Source of the DNA: Trochalopteron elliotii
Taxonomy: Eukaryota; Chordata; Aves; Passeriformes; Leiothrichidae
Reading direction: 5' to 3'
Length of the DNA: 64,000 nucleotides
NCBI GenBank assembly: GCA_024734555.1
Contig: JANPWX010000130.1
Coordinates: 25,626-89,625 of the forward strand
Shown: piece by piece, positions 1 through 10,600 of the stretch
Layout: each line of letters starts with the position of its first letter
How positions within the stretch are numbered: position 1 is the stretch's first letter
The notes under the pieces: model-generated
Database searches by the model: none
Seen by the model: only the letters and a program-made list of their open reading frames with translations
Told to the model about the DNA's origin: nothing
Program-made: the position numbers and the translations under genes

Positions 1-400
1 AAATATTTAGAAGTAAATAAAAAAATTATGACATGTCATACATATCTTGCTGTGTAAAATGTGCAGAAAAGAGCTTTATTTGGCCAAATACTAGGAATGG
101 TTTTGCATGTACACAGCATTAATTTCTTGGAAAGTCAACCATATAATTGTCAACAAAAATTAAAGAATTCGGATATATATGAGAGAACTACCATCAATTC
201 AACTATTTTAGAACCTGCTCAACATTATGTATTTCTTACTGGACTTTAAAACGCAGTACTTAAACAGAACTTGAATATGCATCTAAATTATATTTTGCTG
301 TATTACTGTTGATTCAAACAAGATCTCATTCAATAAAATTGTTTAATACATGAAATACTATTTTTGCTGAGTAAAGTTTCTGTTTTAAAATTTTTGACAG
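1..400 (+). other. Intron of the otogelin-family gene (3' part)
   Basis: AT-rich sequence that ends in a pyrimidine-containing acceptor (ttttgacag) immediately before the first visible coding exon. I see no additional exon in it; the short open frame at 61-249 has no family signature. Confidence 0.6.
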
Positions 401-520
401 CCCGGTGCTGTTTGGATTTCAAACTGCATCAGACATGAATGCACCAACACAGCAATAGGACCAGTTCTGGTTTCCTCTGCAGTTGGATGCCCACCCTTTA
501 ATGAAACTGAATGTGTGAAG
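401..520 (+). CDS. OTOG: Otogelin-family coding exon, VWC-like cysteine region
   Basis: This 120-nt exon has phase 0 at both ends and encodes 40 residues beginning [14 protein letters not shown] and ending NETECVK. Acceptor ttttgacag precedes it and donor gtcagt follows. It carries four cysteines and an NET glycosylation sequon; the cysteine spacing continues across the next junction into [12 protein letters not shown], as in the VWC-like modules of mucins and otogelins. It is probably not the only exon of this module, because the upstream half lies outside the window. Confidence 0.85.
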
Positions 521-3500
521 GTCAGTGTGCAAGACACTGTTTGCATTCCAGCTGTGATTTTTGTTTGCATGAAAAGATTTAACTCTGACAAAAGATGCTT
601 TTACCTCAAGAAGGACGAAATTACTCATTTTTGTAGTGCCTGTATTTTTCCCCAGACATTTAAAGGTAAAAGGTATAACCACAAACCAGACTACTGTGCC
701 ACCAGGCTGCTGAGTTACACAGCTGAACACACCTCTTCTGATTCTTAGATTTTTTTTTTTAATTATTTTTTTTTAAATTGGGGTTTTTAATATCAACCTA
801 GTCTTCATGCAACTGTCTGAACTTGCATGTTTTTCTGGGCTGGACCTCCCCTTTCTAACGTTTTCTGTGTATAGCAATGTGATTCAGCACAATGATCAAG
901 AACATTGAAAAAAAGGCAAGATTGTCTGAAAATCAGGAGCATCTTTTCTACAGCGACACATAAAGTTTTATGAACTACTTTTGGAGCAAGAACAAAAATT
1001 CTATTTGAGTTTGCAAAATGAGATTATACTAAGTGCCAGGAAATGGAGGCAAGCAGAATTCTCTTACTGCTCTCTGCAGTTCTACATTTACATGTGCATA
1101 GCAAGATACTTTCCTTGGTGGATGTTGTTACACAAGCAGGGAACAGTCCTGAAAGAGCTGAGTGGCTGTAGTTCTTCCTCACAAATAGCAGTGGCTTGGT
1201 CCTTCAGAACTGTCTCAGTTTCATAGCCAAACCTTCATCCATTCACCAGTGTTGCATTTGCCTGAACAATGATGCAGAGCTTTATCTGAAAGTTATTTCT
1301 AATAGTGCAGATACATGGGAATGAATGCTTGAAAAAAACCCAAGTTTTTCCTCTTTATTTTATCTCTTGGTCAGGTTGGAGGCTATGTTGTGCCATTCTT
1401 AGAAGGATGCTGCAAAACATGTAAGTGATTTTTGACAATTCCTCTGACAAGTATCTCTGATCTGTTACCTCTTGTATACAGTGGATTATTTGCTATATGA
1501 AAGCTTGATTCACATCTCAAAGGCTGTGCTTTTGCCAGGTTTACTCATTAAATTAGTAAGACAGTTAAACCTGCTTTTTTCAGGTTTACCACTGAAAATA
1601 GTAGAGTTAAGTCAAAAGAAAACACTTTAACATGGAAACATTTACTCCACTGATAATGTTTGTACCTGGTCAGGTCACTGAAGTTCCTACCTCGAGTATT
1701 TTGTAATTCTTGTGTAAAACTCCTCAAAATTTTAGGTACTGCATTTAGTAAAATAAAAGGTACTGTATTTTAGAAGGCATCTTAAAACAATGCTTTATCT
1801 ACATTAATATCTTCATATTTTGTAAAAACAAAGATTGAGCTATGTGGTTTGTAAGTTAATTTTGTAAATAATGAATATAATAATTAATAGTACGAAACCT
1901 TCAGGCAGTATCTTTCAAAAGATTCTACAATTTAAAAAATCCCCCTTTCTTGATTATCTCTGAGAGCTAATAAAGATTCTCGGGGGGGGAAAAGAACAGA
2001 TTAAAAATTCCCTACAGAATAGGTCTGAAAGGTACTGTGTCTTAATAGAAATCAAGAAAATAGAAATCAGTTTTTTCTTAGTACATTGGTACATATGTGA
2101 ATCATTTTGGCTGATTTCATGAAGGCCTTAGGCTGAAGTTGACACTAATTGAAGCAACTGAAAAGGAGATTTTTGTACTGGGCAGTATAATAATGATATT
2201 TAAAAATGCAAAAATCTGACTTAATTTGCATAAGTGGCTGAAATAGTGACCTGAAGGTGTAGGAGAGAGCTGGAGAAAAGTGCAGGTATTTCCTGCTGGG
2301 TGGGATGGAGCTTGCACAGCTGTGACTGCCTGACATGGTGCCATGTGCAGTTTACTGCAGTGGGTTGTGTGCTGCCAGCTGGGAGGTACCTTTTGATTTG
2401 TATTGCTTTCTGTAGTAAAAAAAATTATGGAAACTGTGCAAGATTTATCTGGGTTTTTCTTCTCTCTGTTCCCACCACAGGGAAATTATAATATCCAAGT
2501 TTTTTTTCCTCTGATGGGCGTGTGTTTCAAGCACTTGTCCTACCTAGTTCTGTGGCAAGTTCTCCATAGGCACTCTGAGATCAGTTTTTGATTATCAGAC
2601 AATGCCCTTCAAAGCAGCCAAATCAACCAGCTTCTGAACAAATCAGTAAGACAGTTAAATGTACATTAAGCTACTTTTCAACAGGGCAGAAGATCTTGCT
2701 GCTATGCTTAGAGAAGGATTATAACCACACTCCTTAATTGTTAAAGACAAAAGCAAATTAACCTGGGGCATGCTTCACAAAGTAAAATTAAACTCTTTAA
2801 GAACCCAGTAACTTCTGAGATGCATTCACAAGTACATTCCTAGAGTTTTGATTTCACACCTCTTTGTGCACAACACAGAACCTCTGTGAATCATGTAGTT
2901 CATTTAGATTCCAAGCAAATCTGCCATGAGAGCTGTCAGTCAGCTGTAATTGTGGGAGACATTTTATGAGAAGGATTATCAGTGTTTTGTTTTCTTTTGA
3001 AGCACTTTGACACTACAAACAATTGTGGTTTTTATTTTCGGTTTTAATTGGTCTTAAAAATTAAGAGCCAGGAGCTCCATCAAAACCTAGAGAGGAAATT
3101 ACACTCTCTCTTGTAGCCCTAAAGGACATATTGAACTCAGGATACCAGATTGGCTTGGTTATACCCTTGTAGACCAGATTGTTCCTGGTTTGCACATGAG
3201 GTTTAGCAATGCCAGTAATGCCTGGACATAGACTCAGCTGCTGGACCCATGAACCCTGCCTGAGCAGGGAAGCAGGACCAGATGACCTCCAGAGATCTCT
3301 TCCAGCCTCAGCCATTCTGTGATCCTGTAATATATGGACATTTTAAAGCTGAATTCTGTTTTCCAAAATCTAGCAACTCCCAAATGTTTTTATACAATCA
3401 GAAATCCTCTGTAACACGTGCTCTGTTCAATGTGTAATATTCTTACCAGGTTCTTCAGTGTCAGTGCTCCTCCCATTCCTTGTTAGCCCAGTCACTCCTA

Positions 3501-6500
3501 CAGCCTATGCTGGCTGTCACACAGGTACCTTTTCCTGAAATAAGTAGGACCAACCCAAACAGCATCATTGTTGATTTCCAACAATGTACTCCCTGATAGG
3601 AGCGCCAGACCTCTCGTTACCCAATTATTGCCAAAGCTGCAGTGTAGCACAACTGCTCCTGGCTGTCCAGAGTGGCTCCCAGTTTGGTTTGTTTTTCACT
3701 TTGCACTGTGTGGGCAGTGCATTGTTGTCAGCCAACAATGTACTGTTGGTAGTAAGCACTTGCATAGTCTTTAGCTTGCTGCATGTGTAAAATTGCTGTG
3801 TTTAAAAGGGTAAACTAATTCCATCATGTTTACAGTGCACTAGAACATAGAGACTAATTGCTTTGCTTGTTAAAGCTTGTTATGTCAGCCACATTTTTGC
3901 AGATGATGTGTCGTACAGTTTTGCTTCCAGTGCTATATACAGTAATTGTTTTCCCATCCATAGTTAGGACACTAGTGAAAACAGCAAGCCTCTGTTTAGT
4001 CCATGAAAATTGGAGATTATCTTTGTTCTTTTTCATAAAGCATGTGAATTCTTTGAATTTTAACATACTTTTTTAGCATTTATTTAGTGAAAACAACTCT
4101 CCAAATTTCTGTAAGAGAAATTATGTTGACTGTAATTTTGTAAACCACTGAATGATACATCCTACATGAAACTACACTTATGACTCCAGGACTACTAAAT
4201 CAAAATCTGTATTTCTGTTTCATATTGCTGTCACTAAGAGTGACCACAGTGTTATGTTTCTTCAACCAAGAAACCAAGCAAGGATTTTCAACCATTCAGA
4301 TGGTGCAAAAGAATCTCATTATATTATGACACAAATAAAATGTGCCCGTGTTTTGTAAGGTCCTTCGTGGAAATGTATATTTGTTGTAAAGCTCATTTAA
4401 AAAGCATTGGATATTAAAACACATGCATGGAAATACATTATAAATTTATTTTGTATGAGATATGATGTACTTTCACCATAGCCTGGATGAAGTCATAGTC
4501 ACAGCTGCACTGAATTCTCCACCCTACACACCATGTATAATGTAAAAGAAGAAAGAACCATGAAAAGAACTGTGAAAAACAAGAAATAACGGTGAGTTGG
4601 GTTTTTTTAAAAATGGTTAATTTTTTTCTTCATTTCTCAATTTATTTTTTCCCTAAGCAAATATAATTCAGTGACAGTCAAGCAGTAGCTAGATATTTCT
4701 GTCTATAGGTTTTTGTTTCCAAGAAGATTTATTGCTTTCTTTTATGGCATGTTGGAGAAAACTCTGCTATGTCTAGAAAGAGTACCAGGCTTATATAATT
4801 AAAATTAAAAAAAAAAAAAAAAAAGAAGTAAAAGGAAAAAAAGCAAGGCAAGAAAACCCCCAAACAAACAACTTTTGAAAACGGTTTCTCTAAGAAGCAG
4901 CATTACTAGTTTGACAGTGATTAGAGCAGGGAACTGGACATTGTGCATCAAGATGTAATTAAATTGTGTCACAGTTTAATGATGGGTAGTATTCAAACCC
5001 ATGAATCCTTTATTGCCCTTGCTTTTCTGGAGCTAACAGTATTCCCCTTTTGTCAACATCTTTGGATTTCTTGGCTCAAAGAAAATGGAACTCTGTAAGG
5101 GGAGAGTCATCGGGGGCTGCATCATGGCATGTAAAATCTGGTGTGAAACAGTGGAAATTCTTCTGATGTTCATTCTCTTACAGATCTGCAATGTGATGTG
5201 GTTTATCTGCACAGAGAGGATCATCCTCAGAAGATACTGTTCTTCCTGTTCTCTTACAACTGAACTTTACAATGAACATCTTTGTTTTTATTCCGATGCT
5301 CAGCTTTCCCTTGTTAAATTAAATTTAACTCCTCATTTAATTTCATGATTTCTTGTGATCTCTTTTATATGATCCATGTGCCTTGTACATACTTCTATGA
5401 GAAAAACTGTAGAAGTAATGTAAATGGAAATAAAAAGTTTAATTTGTTCACTGGTGTTCTTTGATTTAATAAAAATATACAGAAATGTAAAGCCCCCTGA
5501 AGCCCTGTTCTTCATCAGGTTCTGTTATGTATTCTGTTACGTATTTATTTAAAATTTTGTTTATACCACTGGAACACAAGTGCTGCTATTAAAGTTTGTT
5601 GCCTTTATTTCATGGAAAATCCATTTTAGTTTATTAACAAATTTACCTTTTGATAATGATACCATTTGGTATCATTAACAAGTTAAATTAATTAACAAGT
5701 CTTGTCACAGGAGAGTTTGATCAATTTTACAAAAGTTTTTAAAAACAGTGGATTTACTCATAAAAGGCCTCATAAAGTGAAGAATAAGCCTTTTTTAGTT
5801 GTTATTAAAGATAAAAAGAGACAGATACTTCAACGAATTAAGTAATTTTAGAACTGATTCAATATGCAGCTAATGTCACTTCACCAAAGTTTTGTATGTG
5901 CAGTGATGTACTGGGTATTTTCTTCTTTGTGTCTTTTGAACCCATTAAATGGTCGGGAGTGTTCTTGTCTCTGAAATGTTAGAAATTTGAGCTGATATTT
6001 TTAAACCTATGCCCCTTTTGCAGGTAAGGAAGATGGTAAATTCTGTAAGAAGGTGACTGTTAGGATGACCATTCGCAAGAACGACTGCAGGAGTAACACA
6101 CCAGTAAGTGGATAGCCATTGCAATTTCTTTCAATAGAAGAGAAAAAATATGAGATGTTAAAAAGAAGGAAGAAAGGGAACTCAGATTCCCTGTTTTAAT
6201 GCTTCCCTACATTCTCAGCAGTCATCTTCTCAATAATAAAAAAAGGAGATTGTTACTTCTTTTTGTGTGCATTTAGATGCACATCGATTTCATCTCATTT
6301 CACCCTATGCTGCAATTATTCTATGCAAATTGACTGTTATAACTGAACCTTGCCCTGATATTCTACAGCTAAAACGGCTGCAGATGTGTGCAATTTTTCA
6401 TCTGCCCAGGGACGGTGTTTAAATGCCAGCTTCATGAAGAAAGGAATCCTGGGTCCTGAAAAGCTTTTTTTAGGCAGCGGCATGAGCACACTGTAAAATG

Positions 6501-7514
6501 TGAAGGAAGAATGAGGCCCTATCTGTGTGTCTGTGCAAGGATTTAGTGTTGGAGGAGACCAACCATGTCCTGCTGAGCAGTGAGGCTGAGAGCAGCAGCA
6601 AGGGTGCAGACAGACGTCTCGTGTGAGATGTGTAGGAGCGCCTGGAAAAGCTGTAATAAAAGAGAGCAGGGAAACAGCTGTAGCCTCTAAAATGACTCCA
6701 CGAGTACATTTAGTAGAGTAAGCTGTTGAGAAGCCAGGAAATTTATTCTCAGTGTCTCATTGAACAGAAACACAAATCCTGACTATTAAATTTGAAAAAA
6801 AATTATCAGTTTCTTAAGCCTATTAGTCTTACAGTCTATCTTAGACATTTGGTGTCATTAGTAGTAATTCCCCTTGGCTTCCCAAAGGATTGGTTCTTTT
6901 ATTCCTCCTTGCTGATACCCAGTATAGCAACACTGCATCAGTGTAACACTGAAATGAATACTGTAGGGAGTTGAGGAAAGAACATTTGGTGCTGTGTTCA
7001 AGCCAAGGTTGTTATGAATACCTTAAAATTCAAAAGCGAAATTGCTTTTTTGTATCTGTTAAAATAGCACAAATCTTTACTGAAATGGACAGAGAAGTCA
7101 TCATTAACCTTAAAATTGAGACCTGTCTGGGCAGTGCACTTCAGAGCTTATTTCTAGATGTAGTGGGATTTCATAAGGGAGTAGAGGAAAATACATCCAC
7201 ATTTTTCACTGCTTTGCTATTGGATTTGGGTGCTTAATGTCTTCAGAATGCCTTGAGAGCCCCTGACTATCCTACCTGCTCCCCTTTGTTAATTATTGCC
7301 TGTGTGTGTTTATTGCCAGGTGAACATCGTTTCGTGTGACGGGAAGTGCCCCTCAGCCAGCATTTACAACTACAACATCAACACCTACGCCAGGTTCTGC
7401 AAGTGCTGCAGGGAGCTGGGGCTGCAGAGAAGGACTGTGCAGTTGTACTGCACCAGCAATTCAACCTGGGTCAGCTATTCCATACAAGAGCCCACAGATT
7501 GCTCTTGCCAGTGG

Positions 7515-7520
<6 letters not shown>
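401..7520 (+). CDS. OTOG: Otogelin-family gene, last four coding exons (partial, 5' part outside window)
   Basis: Joining 401-520, 1375-1420, 6024-6103 and 7320-7520 gives 447 nt, which is 148 residues plus TAA, with all phases agreeing and GT..AG at every intron. The first part is a VWC-like cysteine cluster ([10 protein letters not shown], then FLEGCCKTC). The second is a C-terminal cystine knot with the typical C-x-G-x-C (CDGKC), CKCC and final C-x-C (CSC) pattern, ending [11 protein letters not shown]. Two N-glycosylation sequons are visible (NET, NST). Otogelin and otogelin-like are large secreted mucin-like glycoproteins of the acellular membranes of the inner ear (tectorial membrane, otoconial membranes, cupulae). 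The family call is strong. The paralogue is less certain: the tail could be OTOGL, but no PTPRQ-like exon follows, which favours OTOG. The start lies upstream of the window. Confidence 0.88.
521..1374 (+). other. Intron between the first two visible exons
   Basis: An 854-bp intron from gtcagt to ttggtcag. It contains a T-rich stretch near 751-775 and no repeat or exon that I can identify. Confidence 0.7.
1375..1420 (+). CDS. OTOG: Otogelin-family coding exon, 46-nt micro-exon before the cystine knot
   Basis: This short exon encodes [15 protein letters not shown] and the first base of a cysteine codon completed in the next exon. It starts in phase 0 after ttggtcag and ends before gtaagt. The CC-x-x-C ending closes the VWC-like cluster and leads into the C-terminal knot. 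It is too short to be found as an open frame; it was placed by splice sites, by phase and by its fit between the flanking exons. Confidence 0.85.
3235..3328 (+). mobile_element. CR1 LINE 3' fragment
   Basis: The stretch reading GGACCAGATGACCTCCAGAG followed by tcttccagcctcagcc and ATTCTGTGATCC matches the generic avian CR1 3' end. Orientation is + because the ATTCTGTGAT tail is at the right. It is heavily 5'-truncated and sits in the otogelin-family intron. The boundary on the left is approximate. Confidence 0.75.
4807..4824 (+). repeat. Poly(A) run, 18 bases, followed by A-rich sequence
   Basis: An uninterrupted run of 18 A followed by A/G- and A/C-rich sequence to about 4875. It may be a simple repeat or the decayed tail of an old retrocopy; nothing upstream identifies a source. 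Confidence 0.8.
5655..5676. repeat. Perfect inverted repeat in intron
   Basis: Two 9-bp arms (AATGATACC and GGTATCATT) flank a 4-base loop. The nearby sequence also has the direct repeat TTAACAAG at 5674-5699. It lies about 350 bp upstream of the exon at 6024. No function can be read from it. Confidence 0.8.
6024..6103 (+). CDS. OTOG: Otogelin-family coding exon, start of the C-terminal cystine knot
   Basis: This 80-nt exon supplies the last two bases of a cysteine codon and then [20 protein letters not shown] and CRSNTP. The acceptor is ttttgcag and the donor gtaagtgg. The pattern C-x6-C then the beta-strand VTVRMTI and NDC is the first half of a CTCK domain. An alternative acceptor cannot be excluded by eye, but the phase and protein continuity with both neighbours support this one. 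Confidence 0.88.
6104..7319 (+). other. Last intron of the otogelin-family gene
   Basis: A 1216-bp intron from gtaagtgg to a tgtgtgtttattgccag acceptor. I see no repeat family or additional exon; the open frames at 6792-7237 do not resemble known domains. Confidence 0.7.
7320..7520 (+). CDS. OTOG: Otogelin-family terminal coding exon with CTCK domain and stop
   Basis: This exon encodes 66 residues and TAA, starting [10 protein letters not shown] and ending PTDCSCQWS. It has the cystine-knot signature: CDGKC (C-x-G-x-C ring), FCKCC, YC with an N-glycosylated SNSTW segment, and the closing C-x-C. Such domains mediate disulphide-linked dimerisation in von Willebrand factor and gel-forming mucins. 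The exon is GC-richer than its surroundings and keeps an intact frame, so the gene appears functional. The TAA merges directly into a long A-run. Confidence 0.92.

Positions 7521-7561
<41 letters not shown>
7519..7561 (+). repeat. 43-base A-run overlapping the stop codon
   Basis: The last two bases of the TAA stop are the first two of 43 consecutive A. Length change by slippage would leave the stop intact. It occupies the first part of the 3' UTR. Confidence 0.95.
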
Positions 7562-7563
<2 letters not shown>

Positions 7564-7618
7564 AGAAGGAAAACAGCAGGCCCAGCTGTTCCCAGTGTAA
7601 TTTTATAATAGTTTTTCT

Positions 7619-7624
7619 ATTAAA
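7619..7624 (+). promoter_or_regulatory. Candidate polyadenylation signal ATTAAA
   Basis: ATTAAA lies about 100 bp after the stop codon and would give a very short 3' UTR. Another candidate, AATAAA at 8911-8916, would give a 3' UTR of about 1.4 kb. The sequence alone does not decide between them. Confidence 0.4.
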
Positions 7625-7639
7625 AACAATAGCCAGTCC

Positions 7640-10600
7640 TCTGAATTTCACCAGTTTACTGCAAAAGACCACAAATACATTTGGACTCTCCTAAATTTCT
7701 GAAAAGTGGCTTTGCATCATTTGTGTTGTGATTTTTCTTCATTTTCATTCACAGGGATTGTTTTAAGGGTTCATGTGATACGTGCCAACACAAAAGTGAT
7801 TGATAAAAGATTAACATTAGTGACATCTAAAGAGAAGGAACACCATCTATTTTGTTCTGGAAGGCTGATCCACTCTTTGTCAAGCCCCCATTCCAATTTT
7901 ACATCATTGCCCAATTTACCTGGCAGCATATCACTGTTCTGAAAGCATTGTAATTGTGCAAGTATGTTTAGTGTCTATTAAGAAAAATTCTTTGGACAAC
8001 ATGAGAAGAATTTTCAGTTTAAATCATATACTTGTTGCTAAGTAGAGCATATATAAGAAATTCAATTTAGTATTTTTTTTTTGTTAGTCAGGGAAACATT
8101 ATTCATACTGATAACTGTATGTAATATTCCCTGGGAATCATTTCAGTTTCTGTAGTGTATTTTTTATTGTAGTGAAAAGCATTACTGTAGGGAAGCATGT
8201 GTTTGTGGAACAGATCTGCTGTCTTTAGGCTGTCTAGATTAGCCATTAGTCACTTTTATCTTTCTGCTAAACAATATGACATAAACTGAAAATACGCAGA
8301 TTGAAAAAATGAAAACCATTTTATATTCCTTTATATAGATACAACTTAAATGAAAACTTTCATCTCATTAAGTGAACCATACTTAAATTGTCTCTTTAGG
8401 AGAATGAACACTGTTTAATGCTAATTTTAAAGATGTGAAAGTTCATTAGGAAAAAGAAAATGAGGATTATATATCTGCCTCAAAGAAAAACAAAATTGAA
8501 AATCTTTCTCACCTGTATAGTAGATGCAACTTCTTATGGTAAGTGCTTGAAATTCAAAATGTACGATTGTAAGGTTTGAAATTTCAAAAGCAATTTTTTA
8601 TGAACTTGAAAAATTATTTTTTTTGTAATGAACTAATTTTTTTCTTCTCTAAGCTAATGTTGCTATTCTGTTCTTCTTTAACAAATGCCACCCAGATAAA
8701 GCAAAAATTCAGTAGCTTTTGTTTTGCAGATTAAAATCGTAGATAGCATGCAGTGATACACTTGAGATCTATAAGAGTAAACAGATCTCAGTATAGCCTC
8801 TTTGGAAGCTGCTTGCCTGCAGAAAATGCAAAGAAAAATGCATTGTTAAAATCAATCATGTGAACATTTTTGATATTTTGTATACTGTACATTTCATTCT
8901 TACAATATCTAATAAACAACAGGAAGTCTTATTTTGTTACAATTAATTTACTAATATTTTTCTTCAGTGCACATGGGTAATTTTAGGTTTTGCTGATGTC
9001 ATTAGTGTACATCAAGGAGGAAGACTTGCTCATGGATTCTTTAAAATTTACATATCTTTGTGATTTCATCACAGTTCACTTTCAGCCTCAGAAATGCAAA
9101 ATTCATCTATGTAATTTTATTCAGAACAAAAATTGGAAAGCACTTGTTCATCAAACTGTTTGTCCTGGAAAAACGGGAAAAACTAGGTGAATTTCTACAT
9201 GCTCCCTGTCCATATATTTTCTAAATTAACCTTCACTTTGACTGCAATGTGTAGACTTTGTTTTGAGTAATTGTTGTGTAGTGATGATCATCCTTAGGTA
9301 TCTAGGGCCAAATGTGTCTTTAAGCTCTGCTTCTTGTTTGTGCAGTCCCTGCTCACTTTGCAGATCATGTTCCTTTTTCAAAGCTGTCTTCTAAATAGCA
9401 AGAAGCGACAGAATTTGTGAGAAGACCATTCTTTGGAAATCCAGGAAAAAAAAAAGCTGTTTATAAGTCATTGAGCAGAGTTAAATCCTTGACGCCACGT
9501 GCTTAAAATTCATGCTTTGGCATTTTCAAAGGAGAAGTGCAACCTTCCTTAGTTTACCAGCTGACAGATGCCCTCCTAAAGGGCTGGAATTAATAAGAAG
9601 AGATGTTTCTTTTGCTCTCAACCAAGATGATACTTGTTGTGAAGTGTCAAACACAACCATGAGGGACAAAACTAGAGCAGGACTTAGGCAAATCAACATT
9701 TTTGCCTCTGTTGCAATGTGGTCCCTCCTCTTGTCACTTGAGTAGAGAGCTCATTGTTTCTGCCTTACTCAAGGCAGTAACTCTGAAAAGCATTTGAGAG
9801 CCAAAGTTTCAGCTCTTGGTCGAGGAGAAAAGTTAATGCAGGCAGCAAGAGCAGAAAGCTGACAGCAGTGGGTGTGGTAACCATAATCAAACACTGCTGC
9901 TGCTGCTACTTCAGCAGTAAAATAATAAACATCGTGGTAAGTCCCTACTTCTGCTCTTGCAAACATTAGACTTATGCTGGGAGAAACAAGGGGAAAGATT
10001 CAAATTGCCTCTGATGTGGCTGGGGAAGCTACTTTAATCCTGCCTCCATGTTAAATTCCTTCACACATCTTCAGCCTACCTGTGTTTGTTTAAAGCCATC
10101 CAGGCCCTTACCGTGTATTTACCTTACACTGCATTTGCCCAAAGCAGCTCAGCTGGAAAAAGATGTGTCCTATTTGCACTTACACATCTTTGGAGACCAA
10201 AGGAACCTCGATGTAGGTTTCATCTGGCCCTTCCACGCTGGAGGTACTTGGGCTGTAACAATCACTGAGTCCTAAAACAATTTTATTTTCTTTAAGTCCT
10301 TTGCTTGAAACAGCCTTGCTTGAAACTGAGGCTTGTTAACATTTCTTTGAAAGTCTCAGAACTTTATTCCACACCAATAACCCTTTTCTCCTTACAGGTG
10401 TTTGCGTGCGTGTAATTTCTTCACAAAACTAATTCCTAGTGTTGGGAGGGAAACATCACAGGCTTGTATTTCATTAAATCTAGGAATTAAAATCTTTCTA
10501 ATGCTAGGGGGTTTTCCATCTTTGTATAAAATGTTTCATATTTGAGTATGGAAACATTGGTTGGTTGTTACAGTCCTGATTACCCGTTTCTATCTCATTT

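Larger units (their letters stand above)
1421..6023 (+). other. Long intron (4.6 kb) with a CR1 tail and a palindrome
   Basis: The intron runs from gtaagt to ttttgcag. It is AT-rich and contains a CR1 LINE tail near 3235-3328, an 18-base A-run at 4807-4824 and a 9-bp-arm inverted repeat at 5655-5676. No other exon is evident; the open frames at 3568-3790 and 5085-5348 have no recognisable domain. Confidence 0.75.

Noticed and set aside
7336..7608. Two further plus-strand frames running into a poly-lysine stretch
   Set aside because: They are out-of-frame shadows of the cystine-knot exon and the A-run.
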